Assembly (NCBI GenBank): GCA_963662155.1
Contig: OY759275.1
Span: forward strand, 1,517,501-1,581,500
Direction of reading: 5' to 3'
Source of the DNA: Lamellibrachia columna
Lineage: Eukaryota; Annelida; Polychaeta; Sabellida; Siboglinidae
DNA length: 64,000 bases
Shown: positions 45,057 to 57,182 of the stretch, one piece after another
Layout of the letters: every line of letters begins with the position of its first letter
Position numbering within the stretch: the stretch's first letter is position 1
Position numbers and translations under genes: made by a program
Notes under the pieces: model-generated
Databases searched by the model: none
What the model saw: the letters and a program-made list of their open reading frames with translations, nothing else
What the model was told of the DNA's origin: nothing

Positions 45057-47007
45057 GTGGGGCAAGTTGGGGGACTGGGGCTGTAGACTAACAAGTCAGT
45101 ATTGAGGGGGCAAGTTGGGGGACTGGGGCTGTAGACTAACAAGTCAGTATTGAGGGGGCAAGTTGGGGGACTGGGGTTGTAGACTAACAAGTCAATATTG
45201 AGGGGGCAAGTTGGGGGACTGGGGCTGTAGACTAACAAGTCAATATTGAGGGGGCAAGTTGGGGGACTGGGGCTGTAGACTAACAAGTCAATATTGAGGG
45301 GGCAAGTTGGGGGACTGGGGCTGTAGACTAACAAGTCAGTATTGAGGGGGCAAGTTGGGGGACTGGGGTTGTAGACTAACAAGTCAATATTGAGGGGGCA
45401 AGTTGGGGGACTGGGGCTGTAGACTAACAAGTCAGTATTGAGGGGAACAAGTTGGGGGACTGGGGCTGTAGACTAACAAGTCAGTATTGAGGGGAACAAG
45501 TTGGGGGACTGGGTCTGTAGACTAACAAGTCAGTATTGAGGGGGGCAAGTTGGGGGACTGGAGCTGTAGACTAACAAGTCAGTATTGAGGGGGGCAAGTT
45601 GGGGGACTGGGGCTGTAGACTAACAAGTCAATATTGAGGGAGTCAAGTTGGGGGACTGGGGCTGTAGACTAACAAGTCAGTATTGAGGGGGCAAGTTGGG
45701 GGACAGGGGCTGTAGACTAATAAGTCAGTATTGAGGGGGACAAGTTGGGGGAGTGGGGCTGTAGACTAACAAGTCAGTATTGAGGGGGACAAGTTGGGGG
45801 TCTGGGGCTGTAGACTAACAAGTCAGTATTGAGGGGAACAAGTTGGGGGACTGGAGCTGTAGACTAACAAGTCAGTATTGAGGGGGACAAGTTGGGGGAC
45901 TGGAGCTGTAGACTAACAAGTCAGTATTGAGGGGGACAAGTTGGGGGACTGGGGCTGTAGACTAACAAGTCAGTATTGAGGGGGCAAGTTGGGGGACTGG
46001 GGCTGTAGACTAACAAGTCAGTATTGAGGGGACAAGTAGGGGGACTGGGGCTGTAGACTAACAAGTCAGTATTGAGGGGGCAAGTTGGAGGACTGGGGCT
46101 GTAGACTAACAAGTCAGTATTGAGGGGCAAGTTGGGGGACTGGGGCTGTAGACTAACAAGTCAGTATTGAGGGGGACAAGTTGGGGGACTGGGGCTGTAG
46201 ACTAACAAGTCAGTATTGAGGGGGACAAGTTGGGGGACTGGAGCTGTAGACTAACAAGTCAGTATTGAGGGGGCAAGTTGGGGGACTGGAGCTGTAGACT
46301 AACAAGTCAGTATTGAGGGGGCAAGTTGGGGGACTGGGGCTGTAGACTAACAAGTCAATATTGAGGGGTACAAGTTGGGGGACTGGGGCTGTAGACTAAC
46401 AAGTCAGTATTGAGGGGAACAAGTTGGGGGACTGGGGCTGTAGACTAACAAGTCAGTATTGAGGGGAACAAGTTGGGGGACTGGGGCTGTAGACTAACAA
46501 GTCAGTATTGAGGGGGCAAGTTGGGGGACTGGAGCTGTAGACTAACAAGTCAGTATTGAGGGGGCAAGTTGGGGGACTGGGGCTGTAGACTAACAAGTCA
46601 GTATTGAGGGGGACAAGTTGGGGGACTGGAGCTGTAGACTAACAAGTCAGTATTGAGGGGGGCAAGTTGGGGGACTGGGGCTGTAGACTAACAAGTCAGT
46701 ATTGAGGGGGCAAGTTGGGGGACTGGGACTGTAGACTAACAAGTCAGTATTGAGGGGGCAAGTTGGGGGACTGGGGCTGTAAACTAACAAGTCAGTATTG
46801 AGGGAGGCAAGTTGGGGGACTGGGGCTGTAGACTAACAAGTCAATATTGAGGGAGTCAAGTTGAGGGACTGGGGCTGTAGACTAACAAGTCAGTATTGAG
46901 GGAGTCAAGTTGGGGGACTGGGACTGTAGACTAACAAGTCTGTATTGAGGGGGCAAGTTGGGGGACTGGGGCTGTAGACTAACAAGTCAGTATTGAAGGG
47001 GACAAGT
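45057..47007. repeat. G-rich ~48-bp minisatellite, about 41 copies
   Basis: The unit is gcaagttgggggactggggc, tgtagactaacaagtcagta, ttgagggg, with length varying by 1-3 bp in the G run (ggggg, gggga, ggggaa). Three G-runs of four or more lie close together in each unit on the plus strand, so intramolecular G-quadruplexes across neighbouring units are plausible. Confidence 0.94.
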
Positions 47008-48105
47008 TTTGTATTTTAAGAGTTATGCTGCTCCAACTTCAGTAAAATGTGATTTTAGACTAGTCCGATTTCGGCATATTTAAAAACACTATTTGGGGAA
47101 ATTTTATTGCAATATCCGACCAATTTTACAAAATGGTAGGTACATTTGTGATGAAAACAGCATCAAATCATAGTTGTGTTCGCAGTAAGTCTTTAAAGTA
47201 TTAAACACTGTTGTATAACCAAAGCTTGAACATTTAGCTATGTTGATTAAGACACCACATATCTTAAGTAAATGTCCTTATTTGTTATTATTGTATTTAT
47301 ATGATATAACACAATTCATAATTAAAATAACCTGAACAAATGAATATATATCCTAATCAAGCCAAGATATTTTGATATAGCTACATATTTAAGTGCAAAG
47401 AAATAATGAAAAGTCATTTAGAAGATATACCAATTGACTTTGATTTTGAATTCATAAAAAAATAGAGACACACAATTTACATGAAGGACCATTTACATGA
47501 AGGACCATTTAGAGAAATTACAAACAGTCCATTGTCCACAAAATACAAACTGAATAACTTGCACATGGAGTGGTTTTCTATTAATGTTAATTAATTAATT
47601 TATGGCATTTCCTATGATTACCCCCTCACAGTAGACATGTCCTTTGTTTAAATGAAGATATATCTAAATGGAAAACTAACTTTGACTTTTAAGCTGAGCT
47701 CAACTGATCACCACTATGATTGATAAAAAGTTAGTTGTACATAAATCCATATCATACAAATGTATCCATATCATACAAATGTATCCATATCATACAAATG
47801 CATACACCCACTTTAATCACCAACATTGCCTTTGCAGTTCCTAACGTAATTAGCAAATATATCATTTAAAATACAAGGTCAGGTGGATGTAATTTGTAAA
47901 TTGTCACATTTAGATAAAATGTCCACAAAATGTTTGAGAAAGTATGTGGGATATCGCTTTTCAGGTAATACAAGCAGAATGTGTGAAATGTATCTAAATA
48001 ACGTTTTAAAATTGACTCTTGAAACACACGTTCTAATCACATCCATAAGTTTTACATATATACTACATTGCATGTTTAACAGAATGTGCGTGAACTAAAG
48101 GTGCT
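47008..48105. other. Intron, 1.1 kb, AT-rich
   Basis: AT-rich single-copy-looking DNA. Only small direct repeats are present: atttacatgaaggacc twice near 47475-47500 and ccatatcatacaaatgtat three times at 47747-47800. I see no LRR exon despite looking for acceptor plus LxxLxL coding. Confidence 0.6.
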
Positions 48106-49510
48106 GGTTACACATTGCTAACAATGCTTACATTGGTATTTCTACTATTTCAGTTTGTCTTTCTGGTTACACATTGCTCACAATGCTTACATTGGTATTT
48201 CTACTATTTCAGTTTGTCTTTCTGGTTACACATTGCTCACAATGCTTACATTGGTATTTCTACTATTTCAGTTTGTCTTTCTGGTTACACATTGCTCACA
48301 ATGCTTACATTGGTATTTCTACTATTTCAGTTTGTCTTTCTGGTTACACATTACTCACAATGCTTACATTGGTATTTCTACTATTTCAGTTTGTCTTTCT
48401 GGTTACACATTGCTCACAATGCTTACATTGGTATTTCTACTATTTCAGTTTGTCTTTCTGGTTACACATTGCTCACAATGCTTACATTGGTATTTCTACT
48501 ATTTCAGTTTGTCTTTCTGGTTACACATTGCTCACAATGCTTACATTGGTATTTCTACTATTTCAGTTTGTCTTTCTGGTTACACATTACTCACAATGCT
48601 TACATTGGTATTTCTACTATTTCAGTTTGTCTTACTGGTTACACATTGCTCACAATGCTTACATTGGTATTTCTACTATTTCAGTTTGTCTTTCTGGTTA
48701 CACATTGCTCACAATGCTTACATTGGTATTTCTACTATTTCAGTTTGTCTTTCTGGTTACACATTGCTCACAATGCTTACATTGGTATTTCTACTATTTC
48801 AGTTTGTCTTTCTGGTTACACATTGCTCACAATGCTTACATTGGTATTTCTACTATTTCAGTTTGTCTTTCTGGTTACAGATTGCTCACAATGCTTACAT
48901 TGGTATTTCTACTATTTCAGTTTGTCTTTCTGGTTACACATTGCTCACAATGCTTACATTGGTATTTCTACTATTTCAGTTTGTCTTACTGGTTACACAT
49001 TGCTCACAATGCTTACATTGGTATTTCTACTATTTCAGTTTGTCTTTCTGGTTACACATTGCTCACAATGCTTACATTGGTATTTCTACTATTTCAGTTT
49101 GTCTTTCTGGTTACACATTGCTCACAATGCTTACATTGGTATTTCTACTATTTCAGTTTGTCTTTCTGGTTACAGATTGCTCACAATGCTTACATTGGTA
49201 TTTCTACTATTTCAGTTTGTCTTTCTGGTTACACATTGCTCACAATGCTTACATTGGTATTTCTACTATTTCAGTTTGTCTTACTGGTTACACATTGCTC
49301 ACAATGCTTACATTGGTATTTCTACTATTTCAGTTTGTCTTTCTGGTTACACATTGCTCACAATGCTTACATTGGTATTTCTATTATTTCAGTTTGTCTT
49401 TCTGGTTACACATTGCTCACAATGCTTACATTGGTATTTCTACTATTTCAGTTTGTCTTACTGGTTACACATTGCTCACAATGCTTACATTGGTATTTCT
49501 ACTATTTCAG
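48106..49510. repeat. 59-bp minisatellite of a complete 3' splice site, 24 copies, ending at the LRR exon 1 acceptor
   Basis: The unit is ggttacacattgctcacaat, gcttacattggtatttctac, tatttcagtttgtctttct. Each copy holds candidate branch points (ctcac, cttac; the latter A lies about 23 nt before AG), a pyrimidine-rich tract, and tttcag|tttgt. The 24th copy runs straight into exon 49511, whose first bases (tttgtc) are part of the unit. The unit is stop-free in all three plus frames. A rare variant (ttacagattg) recurs 295 bp apart, five units. Confidence 0.96.
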
Positions 49511-49588
49511 TTTGTCGGACTGTGACCCACACTTCTTTGAAGAGCTGGTTGCAGCATTGAGGGGAAAGGAACTACTCCACCGCCTGTA
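49511..49588 (+). CDS. NLR gene, LRR exon 1 (phase 2-2)
   Basis: A 78-bp exon from acceptor atttcag to donor ctgta|gtaagt. With AG from the NACHT exon, its first T completes a serine codon, and the frame gives LSDCDPHFFEELVAALRGKE and then LLHRL, ending with TA that pairs with T of the next exon as tyrosine. The join HIKSLSLSDCD fits the LRR strand pattern LxxLxLxxC. One exon encodes about one ribonuclease-inhibitor-type repeat (26 codons). The acceptor is the last of 24 copies in the array upstream. Confidence 0.82.
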
Positions 49589-49689
49589 GTAAGTGTTTTA
49601 TATAATAGTGTCTTAAAATAACAGTTTGGAAACAGTAGCGTTGTTTTACTGGGCTCACACTGCACTGTTTATTTACACACAAAAACTTA

Positions 49690-52600
49690 ACCTTTTTATT
49701 ACCATGACTGAGTGTGGTCTACTGTTGTAACATATATATCCACCTAGAGGACTCCAGCAGTGTTTAACATCACTTAGTCTTTGTATTACCATGACTGAGA
49801 GTGGTCTACTGTTGTAACATATATATCCACCTAGAGGACTCCAGCAGTGTTCAACATCACTTAGTCTTTGTATTACCATGACTGAGTGTGGTCTACTGTT
49901 GTAACATATATATCCACCTAGAGGACTCCAGCAGTGTTCAACATCACTTAGCCTTTGTATTACCATGACTGAGTGTGGTCTACTGTTGTAACATATATAT
50001 CCACCTAGAGGACTCCAGCAGTGTTCAACATCACTTAGCCTTTGTGTTACCATGACTGAGTGTGGTCTACTGTTGTAACATATATATCCACCTAGAGGAC
50101 TCCAGCAGTGTTCAACATCACTTAGTCTTTGTATTACCATGACTGAGTGTGGTCTACTGTTGTAACATATATATCCACCTAGAGGACTCCAGCAGTGTTC
50201 AACATCACTTAGTCTTTGTATTACCATGACTGAGTGTGGTCTACTGTTGTAACATATATATCCACCTAGTGGACTCCAGCAGTGTTTAACATCACTTAGT
50301 CTTTGTATTACCATGACTGAGTGTGGTCTACTGTTGTAACATATATATCCACCTAGAGGACTCCAGCAGTGTTCAACATCACTTAGTCTTTGTATTACCA
50401 TGACTGAGTGTGGTCTACTGTTGTAACATATATATCCACCTAGTGGACTCCAGCAGTGTTCAACATCACTTAGTCTTTGTATTACCATGACTGAGTGTGG
50501 TCTACTGTTGTAACATATATATCCACCTAGAGGACTCCAGCAGTGTTTAACATCACTTAGTCTTTGTATTACCATGACTGAGAGTGGTCTACTGTTGTAA
50601 CATATATATCCACCTAGAGGACTCCAGCAGTGTTCAACATCAGTTAGTCTTTGTATTACCATGACTGAGTGTGGTCTACTGTTGTAACATATATATCCAC
50701 CTAGAGGACTCCAGCAGTGTTCAACATCACTTAGCCTTTGTATTACCATGACTGAGTGTGGTCTACTGTTGTAACATATATATCCACCTAGAGGACTCCA
50801 GCAGTGTTCAACATCACTTAGCCTTTGTGTTACCATGACTGAGTGTGGTCTACTGTTGTAACATATATATCCACCTAGAGGACTCCAGCAGTGTTCAACA
50901 TCACTTAGTCTTTGTATTACCATGACTGAGTGTGGTCTACTGTTGTAACATATATATCCACCTAGAGGACTCCAGCAGTGTTCAACATCACTTAGTCTTT
51001 GTATTACCATGACTGAGTGTGGTCTACTGTTGTAACATATATATCCACCTAGAGGACTCCAGCAGTGTTCAACATCACTTAGCCTTTGTGTTACCATGAC
51101 TGAGTGTGGTCTACTGTTGTAACATATATATCCACCTAGAGGACTCCAGCAGTGTTCAACATCACTTAGCCTTTGTGTTACCATGACTGAGTGTGGTCTA
51201 CTGTTGTAACATATATATCCACCTAGAGGACTCCAGCAGTGTTCAACATCACTTAGTCTTTGTGTTACCATGACTGAGTGTGGTCTACTGTTGTAACATA
51301 TATCCACCTAGAGGACTCCAGCAGTGTTTAACATCACTTAGTCTTTGTATTACCATGACTGAGTGTGGTCTACTGTTGTAACATATATATCCACCTAGAG
51401 GACTCCAGCAGTGTTCAACATCACTTAGTCTTTGTATTACCATGACTGAGTGTGGTCTACTGTTGTAACATATATATCCACCTAGAGGACTCCAGCAGTG
51501 TTCAACATCACTTAGTCTTTGTATTACCATGACTGAGTACGGTCTACTGTTGTAACATATATATCCACCTAGAGGACTCCAGCAGTGTTTAACATCACTT
51601 AGTCTTTGTATTACCATGACTGAGTGTGGTCTACTGTTGTAACATATATATCCACCTAGAGGACTCCAGCAGTGTTCAACATCACTTAGTCTTTGTATTA
51701 CCATGACTGAGTGTGGTCTACTGTTGTAACATATATATCCACCTAGAGGACTCCAGCAGTGTTCAACATCACTTAGTCTTTGTATTACCATGACTGAGTA
51801 CGGTCTACTGTTGTAACATATATATCCACCTAGAGGACTCCAGCAGTGTTCAACATCACTTAGTCTTTGTATTACCATGACTGAGTGTGGTCTACTGTTG
51901 TAACATATATATCCACCTAGAGGACTCCAGCAGTGTTCAACATCACTTAGTCTTTGTATTACCATGACTGAGTGTGGTCTACTGTTGTAACATATATATC
52001 CACCTAGAGGACTCCAGCAGTGTTCAACATCACTTAGTCTTTGTATTACCATGACTGAGTGTGGTCTACTGTTGTAACATATATATCCACCTAGAGGACT
52101 CCAGCAGTGTTCAACATCACTTAGTCTTTGTATTACCATGACTGAGTACAGTCTACTGTTGTAACATATATATCCACCTAGAGGACTCCAGCAGTGTTCA
52201 ACATCACTTAGTCTTTGTATTACCATGACTGAGTGTGGTCTACTGTTGTAACATATATATCCACCTAGAGGACTCTAGCAGTGTTTAACATCACTTAGTC
52301 TTTGTATTACCATGACTGAGTGTGGTCTACTGTTGTAACATATATATCCACCTAGACGACTCCAGCAGTGTTCAACATCACTTAGTCTTTGTATTACCAT
52401 GACTGAGTGTGGTCTACTGTTGTAACATATATATCCACCTAGAGGACTCCAGCAGTGTTCAACATCACTTAGTCTTTGTATTACCATGACTGAGTGTGGT
52501 CTACTGTTGTAACATATATATCAACCAAGAGGACTCCAGCAGTGTTCAACATCACTTAGTGTTTGTATTACCATGACTGAGTGTGGTCTACTGTTGTAAC

Positions 52601-54275
52601 ATATATATCCACCTAGAGGACTCCAGCAGTGTTCAGCATCACTTAGTCTTTGTATTACCATGACTGAGTATGGTCTACTGTTGTAACATATATATCAACC
52701 AAGAGGACTCCAGCAGTGTTCAACATCACTTAGTCTTTGTATTACCATGACTGAGTACGGTCTACTGTTGTAACATATATATCCACCTAGAGGACTCCAA
52801 CAGTGTTCAACATCACTTAGTCTTTGTACTACCATGACTGAGTGTGGTCTACTGTTGTAACATATATATCCACCTAGAGGACTCCAGCAGTGTTTAACAT
52901 CACTTAGTCTTTGTATTACCATGACTGAGTGTGGTCTACTGTTGTAACATATATATCCACCTAGAGGACTCCAGCAGTGTTCAACATCACTTAGTCTTTG
53001 TATTACCATGACTGAGTGTGGTCTACTGTTGTAACATATATATCCACCTAGAGGACTCCAGCAGTGTTCAACATCACTTAGTCTTTGTATTACCATGACT
53101 GAGTGTGGTCTACTGTTGTAACATATATATCCACCTAGAGGACTCCAGCAGTGTTCAACATCACTTAGTCTTTGTATTACCATGACTGAGTGTGGTCTAC
53201 TGTTGTAACATATATATCCACCTAGACGACTCCAGCAGTGTTCAACATCACTTAGTCTTTGTATTACCATGACTGAGTGTGGTCTACTGTTGTAACATAT
53301 ATATCCACCTAGAGGACTCCAGCAGTGTTCAACATCACTTAGTCTTTGTATTACCATGACTGAGTGTGGTCTACTGTTGTAACATATATATCAACCAAGA
53401 GGACTCCAGCAGTGTTCAACATCACTTAGTCTTTGTATTACCATGACTGAGTGTGGTCTACTGTTGTAACATATATATCCACCTAGAGGACTCCAGCAGT
53501 GTTCAACATCACTTAGTCTTTGTATTACCATGACTGAGTATGGTCTACTGTTGTAACATATATATCAACCAAGAGGACTCCAGCAGTGTTCAACATCACT
53601 TAGTCTTTGTATTACCATGACTGAGTACGGTCTACTGTTGTAACATATATATCCACCTAGAGGACTCCAACAGTGTACAACATCACTTAGTCTTTGTACT
53701 ACCATGACTGAGTGTGGTCTACTGTTGTAACATATATATCCACCTAGAGGACTCCAGCAGTGTTCAACATCACTTAGTCTTTGTATTACCATGACTGAGT
53801 GTGGTCTACTGTTGTAACATATATATCCACCTAGAGGACTCTAGCAGTGTTCAACATCACTTAGTCTTTGTATTACCATGACTGAGTGTGGTCTACTGTT
53901 GTAACATATATATCCACCTAGAGGGCTCTAGCAGTTTTCAACATCACTTAGTCTTTGTATTACCATGACTGAGTGTGGTCTACTGTTGTAACATATATAT
54001 CCACCTAGAGGACTCCAGCAGTGTTTAACATCACTTAGTCTTTGTATTACCATGACTGAGTGTGGTCTACTGTTGTAACATATATATCCACCTAGAGGAC
54101 TCCAGCAGTGTTCAACATCACTTAGTCTTTGTATTACCATGACTGAGTATGGTCTACTGTTGTAACATATATATCCACCTAGTGGACTCCAGCAGTGTTC
54201 AACATCACTTAGTCTTTGTATTACCATGACTGAGTGTGGTCTACTGTTGTAACATATATATTCACCTAGTGGACG
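49690..54275. repeat. 87-bp minisatellite, about 52-53 copies
   Basis: The unit is ggactccagcagtgttcaac, atcacttagtctttgtatta, ccatgactgagtgtggtcta, ctgttgtaacatatatatcc, acctaga. Because 87 is a multiple of three, the minus strand is open for hundreds of codons (29-residue repeat). Several copies read cctagtggac, a palindromic change, and some read caaccaaga. It starts about 100 bp after the LRR exon 1 donor. Confidence 0.96.
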
Positions 54276-54330
54276 GGTGGGTGCATAATGAATTATGGCA
54301 TGTCCTCTAGGGATAGAACGATTGACTACT

Positions 54331-55062
54331 TCACGATGCAATACATATCACGATACAGATATCATCATACGATACATATCACGATGCAGAGATCATGATA
54401 CGATACATATCACGATACAGAGATCATGATATGATTCATATCACGATACAGAGATCATGATGCGATACATATCACGATGCAGAGATCATGATATGATACA
54501 TATCAAGATACAGAGATCATGATACGATACATATCACGATGCAGAGATCATGATATGATACATATCACGATACAGAGATCATGATACGATACATATCACG
54601 ATACAGAGATCATGATATGATACATATCAAGATACAGAGATCATGATACGATACATATCACGATGCAGAGATCATGATACGATACATATCACGATGTAGA
54701 GATCATGATGCGATACATATCACGATACAGAGATCATGATGCGATACATATCACGATGCAGAGATCATGATACGATACATATCACGATGCAGAGATCATG
54801 ATACGATACATATCACGATGCAGAGATTATGATACGATACATATCACGATGCAGAGATCATGATACGATACATATCACGATGCAGAGATCATGATGCGAT
54901 ACATATCACGATACAGATATCATGATGCGATACATATCACGATACAGAGATCATGATGCGATACATATCACAATACAGAGATCATGATGCGATACATATC
55001 ACGATACAGAGATCATGATGCAATACATATCACGATACAGAGATCATGATATGATAAATGTT
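54331..55062. repeat. 31-bp minisatellite, about 23 copies
   Basis: The unit is cacgatacagagatcatgat plus acgatacatat, with gatgc/gatac and tatga/tacga variants. Its left flank (agggatagaacgattgac) and the CGATAC words are reminiscent of the ends of some hAT-type elements, but I cannot confirm that. No coding. Confidence 0.93.
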
Positions 55063-55274
55063 ATATAAAGTGACGCATCAACCAATAAAACATCACACTG
55101 TGTGCTCAGTTACATGTCTAGGCCTGTCTAGGCCTATCATTGAGACCAGCTCATCGAGTCCCACATGTCCCACAGTTGCAGCGTGCAAAATAACATGCTG
55201 GAATTGTGTGACTCCGAAATGATCCCACGGGCAGCACAGTTGGTCAGGGACAGATGGCCAGGGGACCAATGTTA

Positions 55275-55690
55275 ATAATAATACCTTTATTGGTCCAAAA
55301 ACATGGATATACATTTGATAAAACTACGGCAAGGAGTTAAAAATACAAAGTACAAAAACCTGCAAGAAAATACTCAACTCAATGCAAACACAAGATTTGT
55401 AGAAAAAAGGAACCAGCAAGAACATGTATGTATATAGTTCTATAGTTCGCACATAACCCTCTGTAACTTAGAACAAGAACATGTATGTATATAGTTCGCA
55501 CATAACCCTCTGTAACTTAGAACAAGAACATGTATGTATATAGTTCTATAGTTCGCACATAACCCTCTGTAACTTAGCAATTATGAGTTAAGGGCCCTGG
55601 TGGCGGATGGTACAACAGATCTGCTGTACATGGACAGATACCGTTGCTATGTCTCACACAGTTCAATAATATGTGTGTGTTCATAGGTGC
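55275..55690 (-). mobile_element. LINE 3'-end fragment, minus strand
   Basis: On the minus strand the region near 55635-55580 reads YSRSVVPSATRALNS followed by a stop, which resembles the C-terminus of jockey/L2-type LINE ORF2 (…S.VPSAIRALN). The rest is a 3' UTR that ends in TTTTTGGACCAATAAAGGTA and a short (TTA)n tail at about 55276-55285. Most of the element is missing. Confidence 0.6.
55417..55580. repeat. Three-copy tandem repeat in the LINE 3' UTR
   Basis: Three copies of about 46-54 bp containing aagaacatgtatgtatatag, ttcgcacataaccctctgta and acttag. The middle copy lacks ttctatag. It lies within the LINE 3' fragment. Confidence 0.88.
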
Positions 55691-55723
55691 ATGGTTCATT
55701 AATCCACAAATGTTATGTTTCAG

Positions 55724-55810
55724 TGTTCGAGCAGTCAACTTGAGTGCCCTTCAGACAGACTCTACCCTTGGTCCCACCATTGGGTCTCTGCCAGCCTTGC
55801 AGACACTGGT
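55724..55810 (+). CDS. NLR gene, LRR exon 2 (phase 2-2)
   Basis: An 87-bp exon with acceptor tatgtttcag and donor ctggt|gtaagt. Its first T completes TAT from the previous exon. The frame then reads VRAVNLSALQTDSTLGPTIG and SLPALQTL, ending with GT. Across the junctions this gives LHRLYVRAVNL and LQTLV, standard LRR strand motifs. 29 codons, one repeat. Confidence 0.82.
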
Positions 55811-56187
55811 GTAAGTTCTTTATCCACACTTGTCACAGTTTCACAAAACTCTTATTACGAGAAGGTCTTATAGACAGATATTTTAAAGATAAATTCTGTC
55901 TGTGCCATCTAAATTATAAAACCATAGAGATGGTGGCTAACCCCTGTTTCCTTGGTGGAAACAGAACATAACTTATCTCCCCCCCACCCCCACCCCCCAA
56001 ATAGCACACAACTGTATCACTGGTTAACCCACTTAGTGACAAGTAAACGAGTGACTGATATTCTAAAGCTGAAGAAAGATGTTCTTTGGATTGAGAATGA
56101 GACACCCAAACACTGGGCTACTAAGTCTCACTATATAAACATAGTATATCGTAAACATTCTAACGTTGACTGTTTTATACATTGCAG
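55811..56187. other. Intron between LRR exons 2 and 3
   Basis: Contains a C-rich tract (ccccccacccccaccccccc) at 55979-55998 and otherwise AT-rich DNA, ending in acceptor tacattgcag. No repeats of note. Confidence 0.6.
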
Positions 56188-56271
56188 TTTGTTCAAATGT
56201 GACATTCGAGCCAGTGTAATGCAAGGTGTGGCCAGTGGACTTCTGAACTGCCAGAAAGTGGAGCTCCTGGC
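56188..56271 (+). CDS. NLR gene, LRR exon 3 (phase 2-2)
   Basis: An 84-bp exon with acceptor tacattgcag and donor ctggc|gtgagt. GT plus T gives valine, then LFKCDIRASVMQGVASGLLN and CQKVELL, ending with GC. The joined strand LQTLVLFKCDI is a textbook LxxLxLxxCxI repeat start. 28 codons, the usual ribonuclease-inhibitor-type repeat length. Confidence 0.85.
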
Positions 56272-56424
56272 GTGAGTGTTTAGTTGTTCAGGACTTCTTG
56301 TGAATATGTTTAACATATGTATGCATTGTATACTCTCACTAATGCAATTGTATTGTGGTTGTATGCATAAACTGTATATGTACTGTACAAACGTGTGCAT
56401 GCACACACAATATGTTGATATCAT

Positions 56425-56972
56425 TTGGTTGGTGCATACATCAATGTTAGAACCATTTGGTTGGTGCATACCTCCATTTTAGAACCATTTGGTTGGTGCA
56501 TACATCCATTTTAGAACCATTTGGTTGGTGCATACATCAATGTTAGAACCATTTGGTTGGTGCATACCTCCATTTTAGAACCATTTGGTTGGTGCATACA
56601 TCAATGTTAGAACCATTTGGTTGGTGCATACCTCCATTTTAGAACCATTTGGTTGGTGCATACATCCATTTTAGAACCATTTGGTTGGTGCATACATCAA
56701 TGTTAGAACCATTTGGTTGGTGCATACCTCCATTTTAGAACCATTTGGTTGGTGCATACATCAATGTTAGAACCATTTGGTTGGTGCATACATCAATGTT
56801 AGAACCATTTGGTTGGTGCATACATCAATGTTAGAACCATTTGGTTGGTGCATACATCCATTTTAGAACCATTTGGTTGGTGCATACATCAATGTTAGAA
56901 CCATTTGGTTGGTGCATACCTCCATTTTACAACCATTTGGTTGGTGCATACATCCATTTTAGAACTGTTTAG
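56425..56972. repeat. 32-bp minisatellite, about 17 copies
   Basis: The unit is aaccatttggttggtgcata plus catc(a/c)at(g/t)ttag. It fills most of the intron between LRR exons 3 and 4 and stops about 30 bp before the acceptor at 57004. It does not include the splice site. Confidence 0.95.
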
Positions 56973-57004
56973 TTGGAGTAATTAATAAAACATGTTATTT
57001 ACAG

Positions 57005-57091
57005 GTTGAGTGGAAATGACCTGAGTGCTGAAGGGGCTGGTGATGACCTTGGCAAGGGCATCAGGAAGATGGAATCTTTGAAACATCTATA
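57005..57091 (+). CDS. NLR gene, LRR exon 4 (phase 2-2)
   Basis: An 87-bp exon with acceptor tatttacag and donor ctata|gtaagt. GC plus G gives alanine, then LSGNDLSAEGAGDDLGKGIR and KMESLKHL, ending with TA (tyrosine if the next exon starts with T or C). The strand VELLALSGNDL is a clear LRR consensus. The gene must continue, because the exon ends in phase 2; the next exon is beyond the window or hidden to the right. Confidence 0.86.
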
Positions 57092-57182
57092 GTAAGTAGT
57101 TCAGTCATATCTAACAGATATCACAGATCAGATAGAAATATTTTCATTTTTGTGTAATGTTTCTTATGCTAGGGCTGTTATA

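Noticed and set aside
48115..49560. Hydrophobic ~480-residue open frames resembling a multi-pass membrane protein
   Set aside because: They read across the 59-bp splice-acceptor array. All three forward frames are open with the same permuted peptide, so the hydrophobicity comes from the pyrimidine-rich unit.
49673..54341. 87-bp repeat as a series of LRR exons (same length as the LRR exons)
   Set aside because: The translations (YICYNSRPHSVMV, QRLSDVEHCWSPLGG) lie on the opposite strand, lack the LxxLxLxxN pattern and have no splice sites per unit. The length match is coincidence.
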